The notes beneath the pieces were generated by a model. It did not search any database, had not been told where the DNA came from, and was given only the letters and a program-made list of their open reading frames with translations. From Halobacterium wangiae (GTDB taxonomy: Archaea; Halobacteriota; Halobacteria; Halobacteriales; Halobacteriaceae), in assembly GCF_021249345.1 (NCBI RefSeq), contig NZ_CP089588.1, positions 1,736,001-1,800,000 of the forward strand: 64,000 nucleotides of DNA, in the 5' to 3' direction. This document shows, piece by piece, positions 54,292-63,144 of this stretch. The position numbers and the translations under genes were made by a program. Position 1 is the first letter of the stretch. Every line of letters begins with the position of its first letter.

Positions 54292-55155
54292 ATGAACCGG
54301 ACTAGGTACTTCTCTGACGACTGGCTCGGAATCGAGTGGAGTGATTGGGTGAACCTCGATCCTTCTGCCGGCTATATCTCTGAACTTCCAACCGGTGAGG
54401 GGCTCTACCGCGTTCGTCACCTCGACCGGGACGGGCTCACCTACATTGGGGAGACAGGGCGAAGCGTTCGCGGCCGCGTTCGCTCACTCGCTCGCGGGAC
54501 CTACAACGATGAGATGCCTTACCGGGACCCACACACTGCTGCTCCGTGCATGTGGGCCATCCGTGACCAGGACGGTCCAGCACTCGAGGTCTCTGTTGCC
54601 GTCCCGGACGAGGCGACAGGCAAGCAGCAGCGGAAGGCGATAGAGGACGCGCTCATCGCTCTTTACCGGCGAGGGGCGGGCGAGAGCCCCACCGCCAACT
54701 TCGGGCGCATCATTCCAGGCTACCGCCAGTCGAGCTACCGAAGTGACGGTCTGACTGGCGGCCCCCTGCCGGAGGGCGAGACGGAAGCGAACGCGGCCCC
54801 GGGTGTCGGTCCGCTTCCCTGGACCGATGCGGACTCCCCAACCACGGAGGACTGGATGGGAGTGGATTGGACATCGCCGTGTCCACTGACCGAAGCCGAT
54901 AGCTCGATTCCCGATAGCGACGGCCTCTATCGGATCTGGCACCGGGGAGAGGAGGCGCCACTCGAGTACGTCGGGCAAAGTTCAAACCTCCGCTCCCGGC
55001 TGTACCGTCACCGCCGAAACCGTGGTGAGAGCCTGCTATTCTCCTACTCAACTCTCCTCGAGCACGACGCGCTCCACATGCGTGAGGAGGTCGAGACGGA
55101 CCTCCTCGGCGCCCACTGGCTAGCCTGTCGGGAGTCCCCGAGAGACCAGTATTGA
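54292..55155 (+). CDS. Double GIY-YIG-like domain protein
   Basis: A 287-residue protein with two related halves. Each starts with a SDDWLGIEWSDW / TEDWMGVDWTS motif and has a GIY-YIG-like core: GLYRVRHLDRDGLTYIGETGRSVRGRV near 36-62 and GLYRIWHRGEEAPLEYVGQSSNLRSRL near 216-242. The second half keeps LYRHRRNRG. The GLYR/YIG (YVG) pairs stand for GIY and YIG, and Arg follows. It may nick or cut DNA. It starts 4 bases after the DUF3006 stop, so the three genes form an operon. Confidence 0.7.
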   Translation: MNRTRYFSDDWLGIEWSDWVNLDPSAGYISELPTGEGLYRVRHLDRDGLTYIGETGRSVRGRVRSLARGTYNDEMPYRDPHTAAPCMWAIRDQDGPALEVSVAVPDEATGKQQRKAIEDALIALYRRGAGESPTANFGRIIPGYRQSSYRSDGLTGGPLPEGETEANAAPGVGPLPWTDADSPTTEDWMGVDWTSPCPLTEADSSIPDSDGLYRIWHRGEEAPLEYVGQSSNLRSRLYRHRRNRGESLLFSYSTLLEHDALHMREEVETDLLGAHWLACRESPRDQY

Positions 55156-55184
55156 GTGTTCGACTGTTCGGGGGGAGACTAACT

Positions 55185-56741
55185 CTAGTCGAGAGCGTCG
55201 AGAGAAGGACCTGTGAGTCCGCCATCCCACCAGAGCACGGCGATTCCGTACTCGGTCTCGAGGTGTGAGAGGTAATCCATCATTGGTTGAGGGGGTTCAC
55301 TACTCAGGAACAGCCCAGGGGTGGATTCTCCAGCGAATTCTTCTCGCTGGATTACGTCCGAGTACCTGTACTCTACTACCTGTCCTACGGCCTTGCGAAT
55401 ACGCCCCCACAGGTCGCCCGTGCTGGTTGATTTCACCTCGAATACGAACACTGGACCACCCGTTTTGTAGGCGATGAGGTCACTGTGTCTCGTCTTCTTA
55501 CAGGTGAATCCACGCTCCTCAAAGATCGACCGAAGCCGGCCGACTGCCTGCTCATGCTCCGTAGTCGCTGCTCGCTGGCTCTCCTTGTTCGACTCATAGA
55601 AGATAGTCTCCTCTTCGGTCACTTCCCCAGTTGTCTCGGGGACAGGATTGTCAGCAATATCCTGTAAGGGCGACGTAGCGAGTTCGCTCGTCTCCTCCTC
55701 GGATTCGATGGGCGTGATGAGCCCATCCTCGTAGGCCTCCCACAGTTCGTACCCCGCTTCGGTTAGCCCCGTTCTGGTTGGCCCTCCTCCCTGACTGTCA
55801 CGCTCCGCGTATCCGAGCGCCTGCAGCCATTCTCGGTGCCGGATTGCGACTCCCGCCCCCTCCATGTCGTGGCCGTAGGGGCCGCTATTGAGGATTAATC
55901 GAAGTTCCTCGTCGGAGAGCGGCCCCATCGACGCGAGGGCATCCAGCAAGAGATCAAAGCCAGCCACCGCCCCGTCGAGAAGCGCGAACAGGGTTTCAGA
56001 GTCCGGGTCGGCAAGGTAGCGTTTGCCGGCAGGGCCCAAACGATACTCACCATTGGTCGAGTCAACCAGGTTGAGGCTCCGGAGAAAGTTCAGATATTGG
56101 CTTCTGGTCGTCTCGCTGTCCGCATCGAATTCTTCTCGGAGCCACTCGTTTGCGGCGTCCTCTGTCGGGGACTCCGCTTCTACGTACTGAATGAACGTGT
56201 GAAGGTTCTCGATTCGGTTGCTGACGCCCCCAAAGAACCGATCGCAGGTCAGGCGTTTGTCTGTGGACTGTGTCATCGACTCCCCTCCGTTCCCTCTGTG
56301 AGCCTCCCAGCTTCCGATACCCAACTCACGCATGTGGAACCGGTAGACCATCCGGGTTCCATCGGTCACGTATTCGTGGTCCTCAACGTTCGCGAGGCCG
56401 CGGTACTCGTACTCATCAACGCCATCCTCACTGGTAAACAGATAGATGGGGATTGGCTCATCAGCGGCATCAATGAGCGCCTTGTTCGCGGGCGTCTCAA
56501 TCTGATCTCCCTTCTCCTCAACGTCCTCCCCGGTGTAGGTGAACTCGCTCCCGCTCCCGAACTCGTCCGCGTAGATGGCGCCCTCGTTCGCAAGGAGAAT
56601 GACGTATTTCCCTTCGTCAGGGTGGCGGTAGGTGATTCCCTTGAACTGATATCCGAAATCGGTCCCAAATACCTCCTCCACCTCGTTCTGTGAAAGCGTC
56701 TCGCCGATACTGAGGTTTCGAGTGAGAGGGAAATCAGCCAT
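55185..56741 (-). CDS. Candidate modification-dependent restriction enzyme (SRA-like, wHTH, PD-(D/E)XK)
   Basis: A 518-residue protein. The first 130 residues resemble the ScoMcrA-type SRA domain: GYQFKGITYR, SEFTYTGED, GDQIETPANKALIDAA, IPIYLF and YEYRGLANV. The middle (about 185-345) looks like winged helices (GPLSDEELRLILNSGPYGHD; TRTGLTEAGYELWEAYEDG). The C-terminus (395-518) has ERGFTCKKTRHSDLIAY and VFVFEVKSTSTGD, giving Asp near 421 and Glu-x-Lys near 435 of a PD-(D/E)XK nuclease. It could cut DNA with modified bases. It is convergent with the GIY-YIG operon and stands alone. Confidence 0.72.
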   Translation of the reverse strand: MADFPLTRNLSIGETLSQNEVEEVFGTDFGYQFKGITYRHPDEGKYVILLANEGAIYADEFGSGSEFTYTGEDVEEKGDQIETPANKALIDAADEPIPIYLFTSEDGVDEYEYRGLANVEDHEYVTDGTRMVYRFHMRELGIGSWEAHRGNGGESMTQSTDKRLTCDRFFGGVSNRIENLHTFIQYVEAESPTEDAANEWLREEFDADSETTRSQYLNFLRSLNLVDSTNGEYRLGPAGKRYLADPDSETLFALLDGAVAGFDLLLDALASMGPLSDEELRLILNSGPYGHDMEGAGVAIRHREWLQALGYAERDSQGGGPTRTGLTEAGYELWEAYEDGLITPIESEEETSELATSPLQDIADNPVPETTGEVTEEETIFYESNKESQRAATTEHEQAVGRLRSIFEERGFTCKKTRHSDLIAYKTGGPVFVFEVKSTSTGDLWGRIRKAVGQVVEYRYSDVIQREEFAGESTPGLFLSSEPPQPMMDYLSHLETEYGIAVLWWDGGLTGPSLDALD

Positions 56742-57205
56742 GCCTCTCCATCCAAGGTGACACTAATCAATTCACGGGGTTACTTCCCTTCAGACTTCGG
56801 GAAACTTGCTCAGGGGTCTACCCAACATCTGAATTCTCTATACCGATCGCTATCGTGTGTCGGAGAATGTTGGATTGTTTGACACTCGATTCAACGAGAC
56901 TGCTGGACCCCCGGTAGAAGTTCAGTTATTTCTGGCAGGCTGACCCGGGAAGCCACCACCACAGCCGGTTTCTTGTCAGCATATATCTGACCGTCCGTTT
57001 GACGTACCCCATCATGGACGCAGCAGCTGCGCGGGAGAGACAACAGGTGGGAGACTGGACGTACTCCCCCTCCCGAGCATGTGTGATCGGTACATCCCCT
57101 GTTGCCAAGAAAATCTCCTCGAGCGATTTCTCCGGTGAGTCTCAACGAGGCCTCCAGTTTCAGTTTCACCATGTTTGGCGAAGGTAAAGGCATCACCTTG
57201 CCATC
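56742..57205. other. Gap without a recognisable gene
   Basis: About 460 bases upstream of the restriction-like gene. Short frames on both strands lack acidic composition and start signals. No repeat or RNA gene was noticed. Confidence 0.45.
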
Positions 57206-57475
57206 ATGGCGGACATGGCCGAGTTCGATTGCGCAGACTGGACTGACGGTGTGGTGATTCATGAACCCTGGTTTGAGGAGGGGCTCGACCGGACGTGCGA
57301 GAACGAGCTGCCAGGGCTCTGGGTAGGGAACATGGATGGCTTGGAGGAGATCGACACCCTCGAACTCGTCAACTTCCATGACCGCGATGATCTCCACTCA
57401 GCGGTTGTCATGGAGCGCGACCACGTGCCTACACTCGTTGAGGCCCTAGAAGCGTGGTATGAGTCTAGCGAGTGA
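57206..57475 (+). CDS. Small acidic protein
   Basis: An 89-residue strongly acidic protein (MADMAEFDCADWTDGVVIHEPWFEEGLDR...ELVNFHDRDDLHSAVVMERD). The composition fits a halophilic soluble protein, and the longer minus-strand alternative lacks it. It has mixed strand/helix character and no motif that I recognise. A Met three codons in (57215) is an alternative start. Confidence 0.5.
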   Translation: MADMAEFDCADWTDGVVIHEPWFEEGLDRTCENELPGLWVGNMDGLEEIDTLELVNFHDRDDLHSAVVMERDHVPTLVEALEAWYESSE

Positions 57476-57625
57476 TGTCGGCCACGTATTTCTTAATCGC
57501 ACTCGGCGAAGATCGAGTTTATCGCCCTTCCCCAGATTCAAAATGGCTGTGAGAGCGTGTTTTTATATAAATAAGTTACTCGAATAACACTATAAGGGTT
57601 GAAAATATAGCATCATTGGCCAAGC

Positions 57626-58141
57626 ATGCGTCTGCCAAGAAGGAGGAGGGGGGTACGGAGAGCGATTGAAGAAGACGTAGTTCCCCAAGTCCCCCGGAAT
57701 TCGTATCACGACCTTCCTGATGAGGCCCTCCCTCTAAAGTTCGATATTAGTCCCTGGACAATCGCCTTATCTTGTCTCCCACATGCGACTGGGTCTCCTC
57801 GGACGGATGCAGTATATGTCCTTGAATGCATGTGGACGTCGCAGTACAGGGAGAGGGTAGCCATCCATTCTGGGAACCCAAGCCCAAGCTGGGCTGGAGA
57901 GGTTGATGGCGCAAACCGCATTTTGTACGTTGGAGTTACCGTGAATCTGCTCAAGAGACTCGATGAGCACCTCAATAATAGTGGTAGTGGCCCAGCAGAC
58001 TTCACTAAGGTTTTCCCACCGATAAGGATCCTCAACGTGAACTGGTATCCATCCTACCAAATCGCGTGTCAGGCAGAACGGATCACAGCTGACCTCTTAG
58101 CGGAGGAGTTTCCTGAAGACTTTGTTGCCCAGCCTGGGTAA
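57626..58141 (+). CDS. GIY-YIG nuclease-like protein
   Basis: A 171-residue protein. DAVYVLECMWTS (near 60) and RILYVGVTVNLLKRLDEHLNN (near 107-127) form the GIY and YIG motifs with the Arg helix; ITADLLAEEFPEDF supplies a Glu near the end. This resembles single-domain GIY-YIG nucleases, though an insertion of about 25 residues separates the two motifs. AT-rich DNA with TATAAG about 33 bases upstream could be its promoter. Confidence 0.65.
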   Translation: MRLPRRRRGVRRAIEEDVVPQVPRNSYHDLPDEALPLKFDISPWTIALSCLPHATGSPRTDAVYVLECMWTSQYRERVAIHSGNPSPSWAGEVDGANRILYVGVTVNLLKRLDEHLNNSGSGPADFTKVFPPIRILNVNWYPSYQIACQAERITADLLAEEFPEDFVAQPG

Positions 58142-58200
58142 TGATTCAGTCATGATTACGGGAAAGAGTAAAATCGGTTGAGTGTGAGTGGGTAGACAGA

Positions 58201-59460
58201 ATGGTTCGTCGCCAGTGGAGGTTTATCCAGGAGATTGACTCTGCTCTCTCTACCGATTCAGAGTCACTGACGACGAAAGAGGCTACCCCTGAGATTCTTC
58301 AGTTTCTGAAGAGAAATGCTGTGGGTGAATTATCCCCTCTGGATGTTCAGGCATTACGCTGTAACGCCTTTATATATGCAGATATGCTCAAAAACAATCG
58401 GAATGTTATAACTCCCTTCGACGTTGCAAACTCCATTGAGTTCGCTCTTCGGCATGCTGACGGTGTCCAGAAAGTCCAACTAAAAAATAGGATCCCTGAT
58501 TGGTTCGGAACCGGGAATCTTCGAAAGACGCCTGGCTCATATTGTCGGTCGGACTATGGTCGACATGATTTACTGCGAGTTGCACCGGTCATCAAGGATA
58601 CCGAGGCAATCCTCAATTCACTCAATAATCCACCGTGCCTCTCAAGCAAACGAATCGACCATCTCCTGTATCAAGAGATCCTCCTAGAGGAGAAATACAT
58701 CGACCTTGGCAAACGAACTGGGTTCCGGGAGATCCAGCGTCACGAAATTGACGTGCTAGCTGCCAGGATCAAATTCCAGCTCGAAGAAATGGGATGGAAG
58801 TTAGTGCATACTACTAACCCCGAAATCGATGTCTGGGCGGATCCTGGCCGTCTTGTAGATCTAATCGCTGGTAATGGGGACGTGTTATCTGGACGGGAAA
58901 TTGAACAGTTGATAGTCGGCTCTTTGCTTCGGTACCTCCCAGAAGTCTCTCCTTCAACAGAATTCGTCATTGATGGGATCTATGACGTCCTGGAAGCACA
59001 GTTGGAGAGAAGGCATGGCTGGCGTCCGATCACTACCGCTGACAGGACGACGTGGTTTAATGACATAGACCGTCACCTAGTGATGCTCTGTAATCAGTTC
59101 AACCATCACTACGAGGTAATCCAATCCGCGGGAGAAATGTCGAATGAGGAATTAGAGCAAACTAAAAGCTTCCTCGGAGAGAATGAGGAATGGATTGCGA
59201 AGCTCATCCGGGTAAAACGGGCAGATCTCAAGGACCTCCAAGTCTGGTTGGGGGCCAAGATTGACGCTAACGGTACTTGGGATGCACTTTCACAGGCAAC
59301 GAACGTAACGGCAGATGAGGATATCCCAACCGGAATAGAGTCTAAAGGCGGGGCAACGACGTATGATATTGTTCGGGAGCTAGAAGAGAAGCTTGAGGAA
59401 GCGAGGAAAGAAGACGAGGAGGAAGAGGAAGATAGTGGCCTAGGCGGGCTACGATTTTAG
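58201..59460 (+). CDS. Unknown protein, partner of the zinc-ribbon gene
   Basis: A 419-residue, mainly helical soluble protein without a recognised domain. The region near 70-105 has FIYADMLKNNRNVITPFDVANSIEFALRHADGVQK; near 230-265 it has GREIEQLIVGSLLRYLPEVSP. The tail is a long charged helix with a Glu/Lys-rich acidic stretch (EARKEDEEEEEDSGLGG). It is followed after two bases by the zinc-ribbon protein gene. The pair is probably one functional unit; function unknown. Confidence 0.75.
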   Translation: MVRRQWRFIQEIDSALSTDSESLTTKEATPEILQFLKRNAVGELSPLDVQALRCNAFIYADMLKNNRNVITPFDVANSIEFALRHADGVQKVQLKNRIPDWFGTGNLRKTPGSYCRSDYGRHDLLRVAPVIKDTEAILNSLNNPPCLSSKRIDHLLYQEILLEEKYIDLGKRTGFREIQRHEIDVLAARIKFQLEEMGWKLVHTTNPEIDVWADPGRLVDLIAGNGDVLSGREIEQLIVGSLLRYLPEVSPSTEFVIDGIYDVLEAQLERRHGWRPITTADRTTWFNDIDRHLVMLCNQFNHHYEVIQSAGEMSNEELEQTKSFLGENEEWIAKLIRVKRADLKDLQVWLGAKIDANGTWDALSQATNVTADEDIPTGIESKGGATTYDIVRELEEKLEEARKEDEEEEEDSGLGGLRF

Positions 59461-59462
59461 CA

Positions 59463-60545
59463 ATGTACACGGTCGTCGTTTGCTCTAACTGTAAGCACGT
59501 CTGGATCGCAAAAGACCGTCCAAAAACAAGTGAATGTAGAAAATGTGGTCGGACTCGGAAGTTCTCCAAGCTGAAAAAGTATTACCAGGATGAGGATCTT
59601 GCGGCTGCGAAACTTGCCCGAGCGCAAGTTCAAGCGAGAGTGCATGGCCAAGAAGATAGATTCGAGGAGGCCCTTGAGAGGGGAGTTCTTCACGAGGAAA
59701 TTGACTCTGTCTTCACCCAAGACCAGTATATCTCTGGTCAAGGTGTCGATGCTGAAGAGGTACGAAAAGCTGTAGGCCGAATGCTCTCCTCCCCTGACGC
59801 ATCAAAGCCACGGCGGGAGATTGTTCGAAAGGGGATTCGGAACCAGGAGAAACCCACACTAGAGGGTTTCATAGAGTACGCTGAATCGAATGGGTTGGAC
59901 GCAAGTGATGCTGTTCTCCGGCTGGAAAAATTGGCGCGTTCAGGCCGGATTTCACTCCCCGCAGGAATTTCACTTTCTGAGGTGGAGGCGACAAGCCAAG
60001 AGCTGTTAGAGTCAGAGATCGACGATACTCGGGGTGATTTGGAGAGCGAGTCTGATTCGGGCTCTACGAGCTATAAGAGCAAGCAAAAAGCGATTTTGAT
60101 GAATGCGATTGGGGAGGTCGGCTCCAACCCAGAAGCCGTAGTTGAGTACGCAGTGAATCAGGGGATGTCGCGGGAAAACGCTGCGTTACGTTTAGAGAAG
60201 TTCGTTCGAACGGGGGAGTCCGTAGAGATTGAGCTATCCGATGTTGAAGGAGTAGTTGCTGGTATCCTCGGGGAAGAACCCCATGAAACGTCTGGACAGA
60301 AGGAGGATTCTGATCCCGCCGAGGGTACGAAGGAGAGCAATTCTAACCCCACCCGGGGCCGTCGAAACCAGCGCGAAATAATGATTGACGCCATCCGAGA
60401 GACTAACAACCCTAATCGCACTGATGTTATCAACTATGCTTCTGAGAACGGAATCTCCCGTAAGAAGGCCGAACGATTCCTAGAGAAAATGCTACAAGTC
60501 GGAGATGTTACCGAAAGTACGAGCGGTGAACTCCGATTATTGTAA
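59463..60545 (+). CDS. Zinc-ribbon protein with three HTH-like repeats (DUF5817-like)
   Basis: A 360-residue protein. A zinc ribbon (CSNCKHVWIA...SECRKCGRTRKF) at residues 8-32 is followed by KLKKYYQDEDLAAAKLARAQ, as I recall for haloarchaeal DUF5817. Three tandem units of about 50 residues follow: REIVRKGIRNQEKPTLEGFI..., KAILMNAIGEVGSNPEAVVEYA... and REIMIDAIRETNNPNRTDVINYA..., each ending in a -RLEK/FLEK-(F/M/L)-G- wing. They look like winged-helix units separated by Ser/Glu-rich linkers. Likely a DNA- or RNA-binding partner of the preceding gene. Confidence 0.75.
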   Translation: MYTVVVCSNCKHVWIAKDRPKTSECRKCGRTRKFSKLKKYYQDEDLAAAKLARAQVQARVHGQEDRFEEALERGVLHEEIDSVFTQDQYISGQGVDAEEVRKAVGRMLSSPDASKPRREIVRKGIRNQEKPTLEGFIEYAESNGLDASDAVLRLEKLARSGRISLPAGISLSEVEATSQELLESEIDDTRGDLESESDSGSTSYKSKQKAILMNAIGEVGSNPEAVVEYAVNQGMSRENAALRLEKFVRTGESVEIELSDVEGVVAGILGEEPHETSGQKEDSDPAEGTKESNSNPTRGRRNQREIMIDAIRETNNPNRTDVINYASENGISRKKAERFLEKMLQVGDVTESTSGELRLL

Positions 60546-60557
60546 ATCGAGGCAGGT

Positions 60558-61976
60558 CTATGTTGGCAATTCATTGTGGTGTTTCAGAAGCTTAGCGAAG
60601 AATTTGCCGTCGATGATTTTTATGGGGAGGTCAAGGCGGCTGCGGAGGATTTTGACGGTTTCATTTACTGGGGCAGTATGGCCAGCGATAATCACTGGGA
60701 AAACAGCACACTTTTCGAACCGAAGGAACGGACGCAAAATCTGGTTAAGATGTTGCTCACTCATCTTCTCTACGCTTTTTCCACCTGCTTCGACAGCGGA
60801 TTTGATTGGGAGTGAAACAAAGACTGCATTCTTGTTTCCTCGATCCAGTTCGATGTCGAAGTCTGATATCTCCCACGGACCGTGTGACTTTCTAGTTTCC
60901 TGTGAGAGAGTCCTCCGGCTCGTCGGAGCTATAGCAGAATTATCTGCAAAAATGGCTTTGAGTCTTTCTTGGATTTCGCCATCATCCATCGAATTAACTG
61001 CTTCTTCCTCCGTAGAGGTGAGATGTATTGCCTCGAGCTTCGATTCCCTCACACTCCAAATCTCCTGAAAGACGGAATCAGTGTTAACACGGAGGAAAAA
61101 TGGGATGACTCCAGTCGGCTCCTTCTCGATAGCCCTGATCCAAGCGCGTGCGAGTGCCCACAAGTGAGGTTTCTTCGAAGGCATAGAACCTGGGAGGCTA
61201 CTCTTGTTCACTGCATTCCCTCGGTTCAGACCCCCTAAGGCATGAAAGACCTTTGATCGGTCCGGGAGATTGCCAACATCAATGTCCGGTGCGTCGATTG
61301 ACAAAAGACCCCTCTTTGAAAGATCGTAGGCGTACACCTGGAGACCCGAAGAAGACTCCATCGCCTCATTCAGGTGGGTTTCTAATCCCTCAACCATATT
61401 ATTGAATCTCTCTCTCAATTCATCTGAGGTAGGAGCAGAGTGCTCACTCTCTGAATCTGCGTCATGGCCTTCCCCCTCTATAACTGAATTTAGAACTTCT
61501 ATCGCATTGAGTACTAGGAACCAGGTGAAACCATGGTGGTCATCTAAACTGTCATCAGTAAGAACATAGGAAGCCCCATCCGCTAACCCGTCCAGTGACT
61601 CCAACGTTTCACGCCATAAAGAACTTCCCCGGCCGATTTTCGCTTCTCCAGCCTCAATCCCACCAAGAGACAGTATGAGGGCCATTGCCCTTTTCGTCGC
61701 TCGCCACGGATTCTCCCGTAGATTGCTACCGTACTTTCTCAGAGCAAGCGTCTCGTTAATGGTAAAGGAGCGCTGGAGTACGTGTTTCCCACGATCAATC
61801 CAGGTTTGAAGGTGGTTGACTTCAATATCTGAAAACGCTTGACTTCGTTTCGCTCTTGCACAAAAACGAACTAGTTCACCGATTATTTGCTTCTCGTCGT
61901 AGTTCGGGTCGATCTTCCCCAGAGCGGTTCGAGCATCCTCCATTCCCTCACCGAATTCCTTACGCTGATCGTGCAT
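60558..61976 (-). CDS. Unknown protein with possible PD-(D/E)XK-like C-terminus
   Basis: A 472-residue protein. The N-terminal 330 residues are helical and unrecognised (HGFTWFLVLNAIEVLNSVIEG). The last 100 residues have ISDFDIELDRGN...VFVSLPIKSAVEAGGKSVEKM, and then LRSRLDLPIKIIDGKFFAKLL, which look like the strand order of a nuclease fold with Asp and Lys at the right spacing. That reading is uncertain. Its ATG lies two bases after the stop of the nucleotidyltransferase gene, so they are co-transcribed. It converges with the zinc-ribbon gene. Confidence 0.7.
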   Translation of the reverse strand: MHDQRKEFGEGMEDARTALGKIDPNYDEKQIIGELVRFCARAKRSQAFSDIEVNHLQTWIDRGKHVLQRSFTINETLALRKYGSNLRENPWRATKRAMALILSLGGIEAGEAKIGRGSSLWRETLESLDGLADGASYVLTDDSLDDHHGFTWFLVLNAIEVLNSVIEGEGHDADSESEHSAPTSDELRERFNNMVEGLETHLNEAMESSSGLQVYAYDLSKRGLLSIDAPDIDVGNLPDRSKVFHALGGLNRGNAVNKSSLPGSMPSKKPHLWALARAWIRAIEKEPTGVIPFFLRVNTDSVFQEIWSVRESKLEAIHLTSTEEEAVNSMDDGEIQERLKAIFADNSAIAPTSRRTLSQETRKSHGPWEISDFDIELDRGNKNAVFVSLPIKSAVEAGGKSVEKMSEQHLNQILRPFLRFEKCAVFPVIIAGHTAPVNETVKILRSRLDLPIKIIDGKFFAKLLKHHNELPT

Positions 61977-61978
61977 TA

Positions 61979-62350
61979 CTAATCCTCAATGAATCGATGT
62001 AAATCAAGTTTTGTTTCCTCGAATTCCTCTCGAAAACGAGAACCCTCTGGATATAGTTCCTCGAATTCCTCTTGGGTGTACAACCAAGTATCCACGTACG
62101 GTTCCTCAGGGAGTGCAAGTAGAGAACGTCGTAAATCAAACCGAACCCCGTTAAACGCCTCGGCCAACACGAAGAGATCGACATCGTCAGCCTCGATACC
62201 CTGTTCAACGGCCGAACCAAAGAGGAATAGTCTGTCTGGTTGAATTGGAAGGATACCTTCAATGAGTTCCCTCAACAATTGCCTCGGAAGTGGAGACTGC
62301 AGACTACCATCGTCGCAAAGTTTCACAGTATCTTCGTTGGTTGGGTCCAT
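61979..62350 (-). CDS. MNT-type nucleotidyltransferase-fold protein
   Basis: A 123-residue protein with the minimal nucleotidyltransferase core LFLFGSAVEQGIEADDVDLFVL: Gly45-Ser46 and Asp56-x-Asp58, the metal-binding pair. The rest of the chain (RFDLRRSLLALPEEPYVDTW; FEETKLDLHRFIED) completes a small domain. MNT proteins often modify a partner (as antitoxins in HEPN/MNT pairs) or a nucleotide. The downstream partner here is not an evident HEPN protein. Middle gene of a three-gene cassette. Confidence 0.8.
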   Translation of the reverse strand: MDPTNEDTVKLCDDGSLQSPLPRQLLRELIEGILPIQPDRLFLFGSAVEQGIEADDVDLFVLAEAFNGVRFDLRRSLLALPEEPYVDTWLYTQEEFEELYPEGSRFREEFEETKLDLHRFIED

Positions 62351-62418
62351 AATTTAACAGCTCCCCAATAATGTATGGCCACTATCTCCTTGAAGGAGAC
62401 ACGGTAAATTCGGTACAG

Positions 62419-63144
62419 TCATTCGAAGCTGATTTTCACGGCTGCGTTATTACGTATGGTTGGGTTTTCCGAAGGAATGGTAGCTAAGCCAAGAGCGTAT
62501 TCTGTATCGATGTCATCGTATGAGCCATACGCACAGTAGAGAGGGTGTTCTGGAAGTTCTCTATTTAGATCAAGGGTCCTCGCCGGCAGCCAGTTCGATT
62601 GATCTAACGGAAGACGGGTGCATTGGTTCATATGAATCCTGTCACTACAAATGGCGTAGCACGCTTTCTCAGCGCCATTCCGGTCATTGGCGTGCAATGA
62701 GACACATTCGAGGTTGTCAAAGGCGGATACGGCGGTATTAATCGCTTCTCGTGCTTCTACGCTAAGGAATGGGTCTGACTGGGGAATGTAGATGTGGGTT
62801 GGATTGAAGACTTCGGATAATCCCTCCAAGAGGTTGTTGTGAGTGACCTTTGAGAACTGCAAATCCGGGACCTTTTCTGATGAGTCGAGTTGCTCAAGTA
62901 GGAACCATCGCTCTGCTTGGTGGAAACCAGCAATAACCGAAGATAAGTTGATTCTTGAGATGGCAGGGATTGAATCCCCCCTCAACCACTCGGAGGGAAT
63001 AGGCACTCGTTGGTGGAGCACCTTGAATGATTCTTGACCACGTTTTTCCGTACTCTCTCCTCGGACTTCTTCTCCGATTACCGCACCTTCCTCGTACTCA
63101 TCACGCAATTCTCGAAGAAGTTCCAGAGCGAGGTCATTATTCAT
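62419..63144 (-). CDS. Unknown protein, first gene of nucleotidyltransferase cassette
   Basis: A 241-residue acidic soluble protein (MNNDLALELLRELRDEYEEGAVIGEEVRGE...). Mixed alpha/beta segments include SRINLSSVIAGFHQAERWFLLEQL, FNPTHIYIPQSDPFLSVEAREAINTAVS and a C-terminal LGLATIPSEN. No motif is recognised. The gap of about 70 bases to the nucleotidyltransferase gene and the same direction suggest one operon. Confidence 0.75.
   Translation of the reverse strand: MNNDLALELLRELRDEYEEGAVIGEEVRGESTEKRGQESFKVLHQRVPIPSEWLRGDSIPAISRINLSSVIAGFHQAERWFLLEQLDSSEKVPDLQFSKVTHNNLLEGLSEVFNPTHIYIPQSDPFLSVEAREAINTAVSAFDNLECVSLHANDRNGAEKACYAICSDRIHMNQCTRLPLDQSNWLPARTLDLNRELPEHPLYCAYGSYDDIDTEYALGLATIPSENPTIRNNAAVKISFE

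Noticed and set aside
56891-57397. 168-codon minus-strand frame opposite the small acidic gene
   Set aside because: Less acidic and richer in Cys, His and Pro than haloarchaeal proteins; the plus-strand alternative fits better.
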